A program made the position numbers and the translations under genes. A stretch of DNA of 64,000 bases from Hoeflea prorocentri (GTDB taxonomy: Bacteria; Pseudomonadota; Alphaproteobacteria; Rhizobiales; Rhizobiaceae). Position 1 is the stretch's first letter, and every line of letters starts with the position of its first letter. Below the pieces are notes generated by a model that had not been told where the DNA came from, searched no databases, and was given only the letters and a program-made list of their open reading frames with translations. This document shows positions 44,646 to 53,027 of the stretch, piece by piece. Location of the stretch: positions 682,001 through 746,000 of the forward strand of contig NZ_JAPJZI010000001.1 in the NCBI RefSeq assembly GCF_027944115.1, read 5' to 3'.

Positions 44646-45917
44646 ATGCCGAAGATCCTGCATTTCGGCGTTGGCAACTTCCACAGGGCCCATCAGGCCT
44701 GGTACACCGCACAGGCAAATGCAATATCTGATGAGCAATGGTCGATCACCGGTGTTTCGTTGCGCAGCGCCGGAATTCGCGATCGCCTCGCATCGCAGAA
44801 TTTTGAATATACGCTGGTCATCAAGGATGCGCAGAGTGTCGATTGCCGGACCATCGATGTCATCGATGACATTCTCGTCGCGGCCGAGAACGCGCAAGCG
44901 GTTGTTGAGGCCATTGCCGACCCGCAGACGGCTGTCGTTACCCTGACCGTGACTGAGAAAGGTTATCACCTCGATCCGTCAGATGGCGGGCTCAATCTTT
45001 CAGATCCGGCCATATCGGAGGACCTTGGCTCGGGTTCTCCAAAAACCATCTATGGCTTTCTTGCGGAGGGCCTGCGGCGCAGGCGGGAGAGGGGTGGCGC
45101 CGCGCTCAACATTGTGAGTTGCGATAACCTGCCTGATAACGGGTCGAAACTTCGCCGCGCCTTGTCCTCCTATTGCACAGCCGCGGAGATTGACCTCGCA
45201 GATTATCCGGAGCGCGGCCTGGCCTTCGCAAACACGATGGTCGACCGGATTGTGCCGGCGACAGATGACGCCTTGCGTGATGAGGTCTTTGCACGCACGG
45301 GCAGGCGCGATGCGCATCCCGTTTCCACGGAGGTCTTCACCGAATGGTACATTGAGGATGTTTTGCATGCGCCCTATCCGGACTGGGCGTCTGTCGGTGC
45401 GCGGCTGGTGAAGGATGTCGAGCCGTTCGAGCTCAGAAAACTTCGCCTATTGAATGGCTCCCACTCGCTTCTGGCCTATGCAGGGCTGCTTGCCGGGTAT
45501 GTTTATGTACATGAGGCGGTCGGCGATCCGACAATCCGTAAACGGGTCGAACAACTCATGGCGGAAGCCACGCAAACGCTTCCCGGTGAAAGCCGCACAG
45601 ATGCAACGGGTTATTGCAGGGCGCTGTTTGAACGGTTTGAGAACCCCAACCTTAACCACCGGCTTGAGCAGATCGCCATGGATGGTTCGCTCAAGCTCCC
45701 CATCCGTATTGTCCCGGTCATTCGCGAACTGGAGCAGCTTGGATGTTCGGCAGAGGCTGCGCATGGCGCGATGGTCACCTGGGCCGATTATGTTATTCGG
45801 ACCGTCCGCCTGTCAGGGGAGCTGAATGATCCGAAGTCGTCCGAAATGACCGCGATCATCCGACAATCGAACGATGATGTGCTTTTGCACAACCGGTTGC
45901 TTCAACTTCTGTTATAG
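44646..45917 (+). CDS. uxuB: Mannitol dehydrogenase family protein, fructuronate reductase
   Basis: A 423-residue polyol-type dehydrogenase. The N-terminal Rossmann start is ILHFGVGNFHRAHQAWY and the signature SCDNLPDNG lies near 160; the catalytic region is LRLLNGSHSLLAYAG (Lys-Asn-His type). It is shorter than E. coli UxuB (486) because the N-terminal extension before the Rossmann fold is missing. It begins one base after the uxaC stop. It reduces fructuronate to mannonate for UxuA. Confidence 0.86.
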   Translation: MPKILHFGVGNFHRAHQAWYTAQANAISDEQWSITGVSLRSAGIRDRLASQNFEYTLVIKDAQSVDCRTIDVIDDILVAAENAQAVVEAIADPQTAVVTLTVTEKGYHLDPSDGGLNLSDPAISEDLGSGSPKTIYGFLAEGLRRRRERGGAALNIVSCDNLPDNGSKLRRALSSYCTAAEIDLADYPERGLAFANTMVDRIVPATDDALRDEVFARTGRRDAHPVSTEVFTEWYIEDVLHAPYPDWASVGARLVKDVEPFELRKLRLLNGSHSLLAYAGLLAGYVYVHEAVGDPTIRKRVEQLMAEATQTLPGESRTDATGYCRALFERFENPNLNHRLEQIAMDGSLKLPIRIVPVIRELEQLGCSAEAAHGAMVTWADYVIRTVRLSGELNDPKSSEMTAIIRQSNDDVLLHNRLLQLLL

Positions 45918-45923
45918 GCCCGA

Positions 45924-46628
45924 TCAGCCGGATTGGGACCGTTTGAGTTCTGATGCCTGCCCGGTCACCGTTTCGGTCAGTTGCCAGCGACAGTAAAAGG
46001 TGGCGGCAACCGCGCCGACCAGTTGCGCGGCGACAAAGAGCGGCACGCCGCCGGGCTGTATTCCGGCAAATGTGTCGGATAGTCCGCGGGCGATGGTTAC
46101 GGCAGGGTTTGCAAAGGATGTCGACGCGGTAAACCAGTAGGCGGCCGTGATGTAGAGCCCCACCGCCATTGGCACGGCACCGTCTTTGAACCGCAAGGTC
46201 ATGAGGATGACGAAGACAAGGCCGAAGGTTGCGACAAACTCGGCAAACCATTGGTCAGGGCCCGTGCGCACAGTCTCGGAGAGCTGAAACAGGCTTTCGG
46301 CAAACATGAGGTGGGCCGCCCATACGCCAAGGATCCCACCGATGATCTGGCACGCAACGTAGGACAGCGCGTGTGCAGCGTCGATCTCGCGCCGGATCAG
46401 GAAGGCGAGGGTGACGGCGGGATTGAAATGGGCGCCCGAGACGGGGCCAAGCATGGTGATCAGCACAACCAGAATCGCGCCGGTGGGTATGGTGTTTCCA
46501 AGCAGCGCGATGGCGACATTTCCGTCGGCCAGCCGCTCGGCCATGATGCCGGAGCCGACAACCGTTGCCAAAAGAAAGCCGGTGCCGATCAGCTCGGCGC
46601 CGAGGCGTTGAGATATTGCGAAGTTCAC
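45924..46628 (-). CDS. aqpS: Aquaporin-family arsenite channel (AqpS-like)
   Basis: A 234-residue MIP-family channel with six helices and two NPA boxes, HFNPAVT (about 67-73) and FANPAVTIAR (about 173-182). The GTG start overlaps the arsC stop. In Sinorhizobium, AqpS replaces an ArsB pump: arsenite made by ArsC leaves through the channel down its gradient. The same gene order is seen here and no ArsB or Acr3 is present. Convergent with uxuB, 6 bases apart. Confidence 0.88.
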   Translation of the reverse strand: MNFAISQRLGAELIGTGFLLATVVGSGIMAERLADGNVAIALLGNTIPTGAILVVLITMLGPVSGAHFNPAVTLAFLIRREIDAAHALSYVACQIIGGILGVWAAHLMFAESLFQLSETVRTGPDQWFAEFVATFGLVFVILMTLRFKDGAVPMAVGLYITAAYWFTASTSFANPAVTIARGLSDTFAGIQPGGVPLFVAAQLVGAVAATFYCRWQLTETVTGQASELKRSQSG

Positions 46629-47125
46629 GATGTTCCCCTGCCGATTTCGTCAAGCCTCTTCTGCAGCGTCAGCTTGTCGAGGCTGGTCAGCGGCAGGGAG
46701 GCGAAAATGGAAATTCTGTTGTTGAGCATCCGGTAGGCATTGGCGAATGCAAGGTGGATTTCTGCTTCCGATCCGGTTGCGGCGGCCGGATCTGGAACGC
46801 CCCAATGGGCTGAAAGGGGCTGACCCGGCCATACCGGGCACGCCTCGTTCGCCGCGTTGTCGCAAACGGTGAAAACGAAATCCAGCCGGGGTGCTTCGGG
46901 CGCCGTAAACTCCTCCCAGTTCTTGGACCGGGCAAAGGAGGTGTCGTAATTCATCTGCTTCAGAAGGTCGATCGTGTAAGGGTGGACTTCGCCCTTGGGC
47001 TGGGAGCCAGCGGAATAGGCCTTGAACCGCCCCCGGCCTTCGCGATTGGCGATCGCTTCGGCGATGATCGACCGGGCGGAGTTTCCGGTGCACAGAAACA
47101 GGACATTGAATGGCGTGTCACTCAT
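46625..47125 (-). CDS. arsC: Arsenate reductase, LMW phosphatase type
   Basis: A 166-residue arsenate reductase of the low-molecular-weight phosphatase fold. The P-loop is LCTGNSARS with nucleophile C12; the redox pair is C88 and C96 in VCDNAANEACPVWPG. The protein reduces As(V) to As(III). ATG 47125 is preceded by GAGGAGA. It lies between arsR (10 bases upstream) and aqpS (overlap). Confidence 0.92.
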   Translation of the reverse strand: MSDTPFNVLFLCTGNSARSIIAEAIANREGRGRFKAYSAGSQPKGEVHPYTIDLLKQMNYDTSFARSKNWEEFTAPEAPRLDFVFTVCDNAANEACPVWPGQPLSAHWGVPDPAAATGSEAEIHLAFANAYRMLNNRISIFASLPLTSLDKLTLQKRLDEIGRGTS

Positions 47126-47135
47126 GGCATTCTCC

Positions 47136-47468
47136 TCAACTTGCACAGGCGATTTCCTCGATCAGCGGTTGGCAGACTTCGGGGCGCCCGCCGCAGCAAT
47201 CTTCCATCAGGAAGGCAAGCAGCCCGCGTACCGCGTCAAAGTCGGCGAAATATCGGATCGTTCGTCCGCTGCGTTCATTGCGAACCAACCCGGCGTTTAA
47301 AAGCACCGTGAGATTGGCCGACATCGTGTTGGGGCGCACGTCCAGCCGCTTGCTCATTTCCCCTGACAGCATTCCCTCGGCGCCCGCGACAATGAGCAAC
47401 CGGAATACCTCCAGTCGCGTTTCCTGTGACAGGGCGGAAAAGGCGGAAAGTGTCTTTAATCTATCCAT
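47136..47468 (-). CDS. arsR: ArsR family arsenic-responsive repressor
   Basis: A 110-residue winged-helix repressor (HTH about 34-60, GEMSKRLDVRPNTMSANLTVL). It lacks the E. coli-type CVC site in the recognition helix region but has C91-C92 and C99 near the C-terminus. This matches the C-terminal As(III) site of Acidithiobacillus-type ArsR (Cys95/96/102). It represses the arsR-arsC-aqpS operon until arsenite binds. Confidence 0.9.
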   Translation of the reverse strand: MDRLKTLSAFSALSQETRLEVFRLLIVAGAEGMLSGEMSKRLDVRPNTMSANLTVLLNAGLVRNERSGRTIRYFADFDAVRGLLAFLMEDCCGGRPEVCQPLIEEIACAS

Positions 47469-47488
47469 ATTTCATGAATAATTGAAAT
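47469..47488. promoter_or_regulatory. Candidate ArsR operator
   Basis: Inverted repeat ATTTCA-N8-TGAAAT directly upstream of arsR, with an internal TTCATGAA palindrome (47471-47478). Position and AT-rich dyad suit an ArsR site. Confidence 0.45.
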
Positions 47489-47614
47489 GTTGAATAAAGG
47501 CAATATCCCGTTATCCGGCTTTTGCACGTCTGTCGCCTGTTGCCTTGTCTTCCTATTGTTAGGTATGAACTTGTAGTGACAAATATCGTTGGCGTTCCCC
47601 CGGCCTGCTCGGAT

Positions 47615-47628
47615 GGACTGAACAGTCC
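47615..47628. promoter_or_regulatory. Perfect palindrome upstream of the isomerase gene
   Basis: GGACTG-AA-CAGTCC, 65 bp before the start of the fucose-isomerase-like gene. Could be an operator for an unknown regulator. The remaining 47489-47692 holds no gene. Confidence 0.3.
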
Positions 47629-47692
47629 GCATCTATCCAGGTGTTCCCGAGCGCCATGATCGCGAACAGCAAGAGAAAGAACCGGAAACTTC

Positions 47693-49126
47693 ATGGCCAA
47701 CAAGCTGAAAATCGGATTAATCCGCGCGTCCCTGCCAAGCTATTTTCCTGAAAAGCACAATGTGTGGGCAAGGGCGGAGAAGATGCTCGGTGACCTTTGC
47801 AACACCCATGAGGTCGAGTTTTTTGCTCCTAAGGACGTTCCGATCAACGGTCAGGATACGGTTCGCGTCCTGGAGCAATGCGCGGTCGAAGGCGTGGATT
47901 TTGTGCTGTTGCTGCATGGCGGGTTCACCATGGGCGATGTGGCGCGCACTGTCGCGGCTTCTGCGTTTCGCGCCGGATTCTGGTCGGTTCCCGAGCCGGT
48001 GCGCACGGGCGATGTGCAGCTAAACAATTTTGTGTCCCTGAACATGTCGCTCTCGATTGCCCGGCAGGTGCGCGATCTGAAGACCCGTCCGGTCACCTGG
48101 TACCATGGCGCCCCGGAAAGCCAGGCTCTGAAGGACCGGCTTTCAACGACGCTGCGCGCCCTCAAGGCGGCGAAAGCGCTTGTTGGCGCGCGTATCGGAA
48201 TGGTGGGCGGATTGGCCATGACCTTTTACAATATGGAGGTCTCCACCAACGTTCTCAGGCAGAGGCTTGGCGTCGAGGTGGCCAATCATGACATGCATGA
48301 ACTGACCGGCCGTATGAATGCGATCGATGACAGCCGGGTACTGGCTGAACTTGCAGCCCTGCGGGCGGCGGCAACTGTGGACGGTATCAGCGATTCGCAG
48401 ATGGAGATTACGGCCCGGTGTACTCTGGCGCTTCGCGATATTGCCGCCGATGGCGGGTATGAGGCGCTGACGCTCAGCGATTGGCCGGCACTGCAGGAAG
48501 ATCCCGGAATGCATCCGGGTGCGGCGTTTTCAATGCTGGAGGAAGTGGACGACATACCCGTCGTCTCGGAGGGCGATGTGCTCGGGGCGGTTACGCAACT
48601 TGTTGCGAAAGCGCTGTCGGGACGTGTCGGCTACCTTCTCGATATGACTGAGCCGGACCTCGATTCCGGACAGCTTCTGATGTGGCATGGCGGGGGCGGG
48701 CCGCTTTACCTGGCAGATGAGGCAGGAGCGCGATGGATCAACCATCCGATGATCGGTCGGGGGACGGAGCAAGGCCCGATCTATGGCGCAATCAGTGACC
48801 TGGTTTTTAAGGATGGGCCGGTCAGCGTTTTTCGTGTGGCGCGAGACGCTGGCGCGCTCTTTTCGATGAATGCGACGGTTTCGGGCCGCGACCCGTCAGG
48901 ATTCACCGGATGTCGCGGTTGGCTTGAGGATTTCACCATCGACGGAACGGATGCATCTCTCGAGGATGTTGTGGCAACCGTGATGGCGCACGGGCTGGAG
49001 CACCACTTTGTACTGGTGCCGGGCGACATTCGGGCGCCATTGGCTGAATTCGGTGCCTGGCTCAGTATGGATACGCTGTCCTATCGCCCGATGCGCGACC
49101 ATCTGGACATCAGAGACTTCAGCTGA
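47693..49126 (+). CDS. L-fucose/L-arabinose isomerase family protein
   Basis: A 477-residue protein of the L-fucose isomerase superfamily (aldose-ketose isomerases that use a Mn site). Family-like segments are VLLLHGGFTMGD (about 62-73), GMVGGLAMTFYNMEV, TARCTLAL and the C-terminal MAHGLEHHFVLVPGD with a likely metal-binding His pair. It is shorter than E. coli FucI (591). No operon partner downstream; it is convergent with the nucleoside hydrolase. Substrate unknown: a free pentose or deoxyhexose would fit. Confidence 0.78.
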   Translation: MANKLKIGLIRASLPSYFPEKHNVWARAEKMLGDLCNTHEVEFFAPKDVPINGQDTVRVLEQCAVEGVDFVLLLHGGFTMGDVARTVAASAFRAGFWSVPEPVRTGDVQLNNFVSLNMSLSIARQVRDLKTRPVTWYHGAPESQALKDRLSTTLRALKAAKALVGARIGMVGGLAMTFYNMEVSTNVLRQRLGVEVANHDMHELTGRMNAIDDSRVLAELAALRAAATVDGISDSQMEITARCTLALRDIAADGGYEALTLSDWPALQEDPGMHPGAAFSMLEEVDDIPVVSEGDVLGAVTQLVAKALSGRVGYLLDMTEPDLDSGQLLMWHGGGGPLYLADEAGARWINHPMIGRGTEQGPIYGAISDLVFKDGPVSVFRVARDAGALFSMNATVSGRDPSGFTGCRGWLEDFTIDGTDASLEDVVATVMAHGLEHHFVLVPGDIRAPLAEFGAWLSMDTLSYRPMRDHLDIRDFS

Positions 49127-49137
49127 TTGCCGCCGCT

Positions 49138-50226
49138 CTACTTCCCGGCGGCCTTTTCCAGCTTGCGAAAAAGGTCGAGGAATATCTCGTCGCGCTGCAC
49201 ATCATGCGCCTCGCGCATCATATGGCGCGACGGATCGTGCCGCCAATGCAGGCTCTCATCCAGAATGGGTGAGGTGGTCAGATGGGTCGGAACCCATTGG
49301 GGATCGACCAGCCAGGCAATGTTGATGATATCCCAGATCACCCATGTGCGTTGTTCGGTATTGGTCAGTGCAAACATGCGGTGAAGCGGGTTATGGGTAT
49401 AAAGGTGCCATAGATAATCGCCGATTGCTCCGCGTCCCTTGACGAACTTTTCCATTTCCGGATGAGAAATCTTGAGCTGGGCGCCGACGTGGTAGCCCGG
49501 CAGATAGATATGCGGGACACCGCAATCGAACAACAGCCGGGATGCGTGAAGGTCCTGAAAAAGGTTCAGCGACGGCCGGTTGCTGTGAGGTGCCGTGGAG
49601 GGGTAGGACGATGTCCAGATGACGATGACGCGCTCCATGATTTCCGGCGCGCGCAGCAACGCCGAGGCGATATTGGTCACGCAGCCCATGGCTGCGATAT
49701 AAAGCGGATCGTCGCCTGATTTTGCCAGGTCGATGATGGTGTCCACCGCCTCTGACGGCACCGGTTCGTCGGCAGCGCTCATGTAGCGGTCCGCACCTCG
49801 AAACACTTTTCCAGCCGACGGTATCGCCAGCTTTTCGTAGACGGTCAGGATCTCCTGATAGCTCAGTTCCATGCCTTCGGCGGGACCGACGAACTCGACG
49901 TCTTCGGCGCGTCGACCCTGTGCGTGCAGCCGGTGTATCCAGCCCTGAAAACCCCCGACGAGATGTTCGCTTTTCTGGGTTCCTTCCTCGATCGCGCGTT
50001 CGGCGGCGATGAGTTCGGGCCTGTGATGCGCAAAAGAAAACGGCTCGGCAGTCACGGCTTCAACCGTCATTTTTTCCGGTGAGAGCAGGGCCCAGGCGAT
50101 GGCGTACTGATCGTCTATTTCATTGGCGGCATCGGTATCGATCAACAACCGAACCGGTCGGTCGCCGCCCGGCAGGGCAAGCCGCTCGCGCATCAGATCT
50201 TCGGGCAGTTTTGAAAAGCGTGACAT
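49138..50226 (-). CDS. Nucleoside hydrolase family protein
   Basis: A 362-residue inosine-uridine-preferring nucleoside hydrolase-like enzyme. The Ca site is a variant: D30-T-D32...D38-D39 (DTDAANEIDD) instead of DTDPGxDD, and the later IAAMGCVTNIASAL segment is typical. It would cleave a ribonucleoside or other N-glycoside to base and free sugar. It follows the GntR gene by 10 bases on the same strand. The variant motif occurs in a subgroup, so the substrate may not be a standard nucleoside. Confidence 0.82.
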   Translation of the reverse strand: MSRFSKLPEDLMRERLALPGGDRPVRLLIDTDAANEIDDQYAIAWALLSPEKMTVEAVTAEPFSFAHHRPELIAAERAIEEGTQKSEHLVGGFQGWIHRLHAQGRRAEDVEFVGPAEGMELSYQEILTVYEKLAIPSAGKVFRGADRYMSAADEPVPSEAVDTIIDLAKSGDDPLYIAAMGCVTNIASALLRAPEIMERVIVIWTSSYPSTAPHSNRPSLNLFQDLHASRLLFDCGVPHIYLPGYHVGAQLKISHPEMEKFVKGRGAIGDYLWHLYTHNPLHRMFALTNTEQRTWVIWDIINIAWLVDPQWVPTHLTTSPILDESLHWRHDPSRHMMREAHDVQRDEIFLDLFRKLEKAAGK

Positions 50227-50236
50227 GATACGATCC

Positions 50237-50998
50237 TCAGACGTGCCGCGGCATGCGTGTTTGCGATGAAAGATTGAAGCTCACGGAGCCATTGCGGATG
50301 ACTTCCTCGTGGAAGACCGTCCGGTCTGCATCGTCAAAAGCCGAACAGGCCTGTTTCAGAAGAGGGGTGCCTTCCGCGACGCCCAGGCTGGAGGCGATAT
50401 CCGAGGTGGCGGCAATCGGGCTGATGTCCTCGCAGGCCGTCGACCATTCAAGATTGAAGCGGCCGCTCAGGATGCGCAGGATCGACTGTCCCGGTCCGGT
50501 TTCGGGAAAGTCTGCCGGCGTTGCATCCTTCATCAGATCGTAGGGGGCGTAGGTCAGAACCAGCATGCGCGGCTGGGCGTCAACAAGGCGCAGGCGGCTG
50601 ATGCGCATCAGCGGTCTTGACACAAGATCCTGGGGCAGTTCGGCCGCGGCGGGATCGTCCTGCTGCAGCAACTCCATGCCAAGGAAACGGGATGTCGGCT
50701 CACGTCCGGCACGCAGCATGGCATCGGTGAAGGATGTCAGGCAGGTGTCCGACGCCGGCGAAAGCGTGACCACGCGATATCCGGAGCCCTGTCGGCTTTC
50801 GATATAGCCGTCATGAACGAGCATATCGAGGGCGCGCCTTATCGTGACCCGGCTGACCTCAAAATGCTCGGCCAGTTCACCTTCGGTCGGCATGCGGCCG
50901 CCGACCGGGTACAGTCCGGCCTTCAGCCTTTGCAGCATGACCCTGTAGGCCCGTTCGTATTTCGGTGCGGCTTCGGTGGTGGCTGTTGTGTCAATCAT
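50237..50998 (-). CDS. GntR family regulator with UTRA domain
   Basis: A 253-residue HutC-type regulator. The winged helix lies at about 12-75 (MPTEGELAEHFEVSRVTIRRAL) and the UTRA effector domain at about 90-245. ATG 50998 is backed by GGAG. It is followed by the nucleoside hydrolase. Two copies of TTGTACATAC in the 52600-53000 gap are candidate sites. Confidence 0.88.
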   Translation of the reverse strand: MIDTTATTEAAPKYERAYRVMLQRLKAGLYPVGGRMPTEGELAEHFEVSRVTIRRALDMLVHDGYIESRQGSGYRVVTLSPASDTCLTSFTDAMLRAGREPTSRFLGMELLQQDDPAAAELPQDLVSRPLMRISRLRLVDAQPRMLVLTYAPYDLMKDATPADFPETGPGQSILRILSGRFNLEWSTACEDISPIAATSDIASSLGVAEGTPLLKQACSAFDDADRTVFHEEVIRNGSVSFNLSSQTRMPRHV

Positions 50999-51053
50999 AG
51001 TGGGCTCCACAGCATGTGTCGTTGCGAAGTATCGTGTGTCGAATTCTTGTCTG

Positions 51054-51434
51054 TCATGGCGTGTTCTCCTGCGTTAAAGGACGCAGCACAAGTGCGGGCA
51101 AACCGTCTTTTGCGGCGGCGATCGTGCCGCGGTTCATTTCTTCCGGAAAACTTTCAAGCCTGACGACGGTGGAGGTGTCAGCGCCGTCGAAGGTGACCAG
51201 CGCAAAGCTGCCATCAGCCCCTTCGGTGCGCCTTTCCAGTGTTGCGGTGCCGGGAAGGGGGGTCCATGTTCCCTCGGCGCAACCGCAGGTGCAGGTTCTC
51301 AACGGGACAAAACTCACCTTGCCGCATGCAGCGCAGGTTCTTGCCAGTGCGGAGCCGGCTTCAAGCGCCTCGACCCATGGCTGGAGCCAGCCGGGGGCCA
51401 GATTGTAGTCGAGCTGAAGACGGTGTGGAATCAT
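51054..51434 (-). CDS. Zn-ribbon/OB-fold protein (DUF35 family)
   Basis: A 126-residue protein with an N-terminal zinc ribbon (CAACG then CTCGC; four Cys) and an OB-fold, as in DUF35 acyl-CoA-associated proteins. Such proteins form complexes with thiolase-fold enzymes and dehydratases (for example with the steroid aldolase Ltp2). It overlaps the thiolase-like stop by ATGA, so the two surely work together. Confidence 0.85.
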   Translation of the reverse strand: MIPHRLQLDYNLAPGWLQPWVEALEAGSALARTCAACGKVSFVPLRTCTCGCAEGTWTPLPGTATLERRTEGADGSFALVTFDGADTSTVVRLESFPEEMNRGTIAAAKDGLPALVLRPLTQENTP

Positions 51435-52597
51435 TTTGCATCCCCTTGCGCCAGAAGGGTGACAGCCGCCGTCGTGCAAATGCCGCCATGGGTATCGGCC
51501 AACGCATAGGCCGGAGGTGTTTCCGGTTGCAGCCCGCTTTCATTGCGACCTTCAAGAAAGAGGGCGCAATTGGCTGTCTGGCCAACGCCGATCGCGCCGA
51601 CCGGAGCGCCGAGTCCCATCATGCCGCCGGAAAGATTGACGGGCAGGCTGCCGTCCGGGGCGAAACGACCATCCCGCAACTCTCGGCCAACGTCGTCGCT
51701 GATGCCCAGACCGTCAAGGGCCTGAAGCTGCGCACCGGCATAGGAATCATAGACCTCGGCAAGGCCGATATCCTGCGGCCTGATGCCGGACTGTTTGCAA
51801 GCGCGTTTCATTGAGACAGTCTTTGCTTCAAACCGTCCCTTTTGCGGCCGCGCACCGAGGTGAACGGCGTCGGTTGCCGCCCCGGTTCCGCAGATGCGCG
51901 GCGCGGTCCGGCGGCTCATCGGCGCCGCACCAGGACCGCACAGGATCAAAGCAGCGGCACCGTCGCTGAGCGGTGAACAATGAAGCCGGCGATAAGGAGA
52001 AGCAATCGCCGGGGACTGTTCGATTTCCTCTGTCGTGTGCGCGCGGCCAAGATGGGCCTTGTCGTTTTTCATGGCGTTTGCGCGGTTCTGGATTGTCACC
52101 GCGGCAAGATGCGTTGCGTCGAGCCCATTGTCGTCAGCAAAGATCTGCCAAGAAAGGGCATAGAGCGCGGTTGCGGTTACGCCCGTCATGCCATCGCTCC
52201 AGGCGTCGAAGGAATAGCCGTAGAGGTTGCGGATCGCATCGCCGGACAAGTGAGAGGCCGATGGATCGACGCCGACAATTGCAACGCGGGCAGCCTGGCC
52301 GGAAAGGATCGCGTGTACACCGGCGTGAACCGCCAGCTGACCTGACGCGCCGCCGCCTTCCACCCGCATCGTTGCCGCATGATCAAGACCGAAATCGGTC
52401 CCCAACACCGAGGCGGGATTGAGTTGAAGCGTGAAAAAATCGCTTTCCGAGGCAACAACCAGGAGATCGATGTCTGCGGTATCCATGCCGCTCATGTCAA
52501 GTGCGGCATCAAAGGCTTCGGCCGCCCAATCGCGAAAGGATGAGTTATCCTTGCGGCGGTTAAACGGGGTTTGCGCAGCTCCGGCGACAATCACCAT
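51431..52597 (-). CDS. Thiolase-fold protein lacking the catalytic Cys (aldolase-like?)
   Basis: A 388-residue SCP2/thiolase-superfamily protein. Conserved parts are VAGAAQTPF at the start, CSPLSDGAAALIL in the middle and GGMMGLGAPVGA near the C-terminus. The CxSG nucleophile position reads G83-A-S-G86 and the C-terminal GHPxGA is GAPVGA, so neither thiolase catalytic residue is in place. Together with the DUF35 partner this recalls Ltp2-type retro-aldolases, which are thiolase-fold enzymes without the Cys. Substrate unknown. The ATG at 52597 has only a weak ribosome site. Confidence 0.8.
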   Translation of the reverse strand: MVIVAGAAQTPFNRRKDNSSFRDWAAEAFDAALDMSGMDTADIDLLVVASESDFFTLQLNPASVLGTDFGLDHAATMRVEGGGASGQLAVHAGVHAILSGQAARVAIVGVDPSASHLSGDAIRNLYGYSFDAWSDGMTGVTATALYALSWQIFADDNGLDATHLAAVTIQNRANAMKNDKAHLGRAHTTEEIEQSPAIASPYRRLHCSPLSDGAAALILCGPGAAPMSRRTAPRICGTGAATDAVHLGARPQKGRFEAKTVSMKRACKQSGIRPQDIGLAEVYDSYAGAQLQALDGLGISDDVGRELRDGRFAPDGSLPVNLSGGMMGLGAPVGAIGVGQTANCALFLEGRNESGLQPETPPAYALADTHGGICTTAAVTLLAQGDAK

Positions 52598-52627
52598 ACC
52601 GGCAATTCCAATCCCTTTATGTCCAAT

Positions 52628-52637
52628 TTGTACATAC
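52628..52637. promoter_or_regulatory. TTGTACATAC motif, copy 1
   Basis: Ten-base motif 30 bp before the thiolase-like gene; an identical copy lies at 52972-52981 before the nucleoside phosphorylase. The TGTACA core is palindromic. Candidate site of the GntR/UTRA regulator at 50237. Confidence 0.45.
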
Positions 52638-52971
52638 ACATTAGTTTCACTGTGGAAAGCCTGTCAACCGGCGAGCTCCGCAACGGGTTCCGGAGCCCAT
52701 AGGGCTGATGAAAAAAACAAAGGCCTATTGCCGCTATTGCCGATTCGCTCTCGCCTGACGAATGGGATTTCAAGATTCAGAGCGATGTCCGGTATGTGCC
52801 GGAAACCGGGCGTTCTGAGTGGAGCAGATTGTAAAATACGCGCTTTCGGAGCTTATCTGTGCGCCTGTGTATCCTGCTGATCCCGGATGTTGTACCACCA
52901 AAAGGTTTCTCCGTACCTCCGCCGGCAGAAACCTTGGCACGGGCTTGACAAGCAAAGTGATGTTAATCAAG
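52638..52971. other. Intergenic region without a recognised gene
   Basis: About 330 bases between the thiolase-like gene and the phosphorylase operon. No frame has a credible start, codon pattern and family match. A TTGACA at 52945-52950 may be a -35 box, but no convincing -10 is at the right spacing. Confidence 0.5.
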
Positions 52972-52981
52972 TTGTACATAC
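52972..52981. promoter_or_regulatory. TTGTACATAC motif, copy 2
   Basis: Identical to the copy at 52628 and on the same strand, 47 bp before the nucleoside phosphorylase start, followed by a T-rich stretch. Suggests common control of the two divergent operons. Confidence 0.45.
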
Positions 52982-53027
52982 GAATTTTTTTTGGAACTCC
53001 TGTAACGGTTCGGAAACGATCACCCCT

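Noticed and set aside
47571-47582. TTGT-N4-ACAA dyad upstream of the isomerase gene
   Set aside because: Arms of four bases are expected often by chance; the perfect 14-bp palindrome at 47615 is a better candidate.
52681-52880. Possible gene remnant between thiolase-like and phosphorylase genes
   Set aside because: A short frame reads plausibly but has no start, no recognised family and no inverted repeats of a mobile element.
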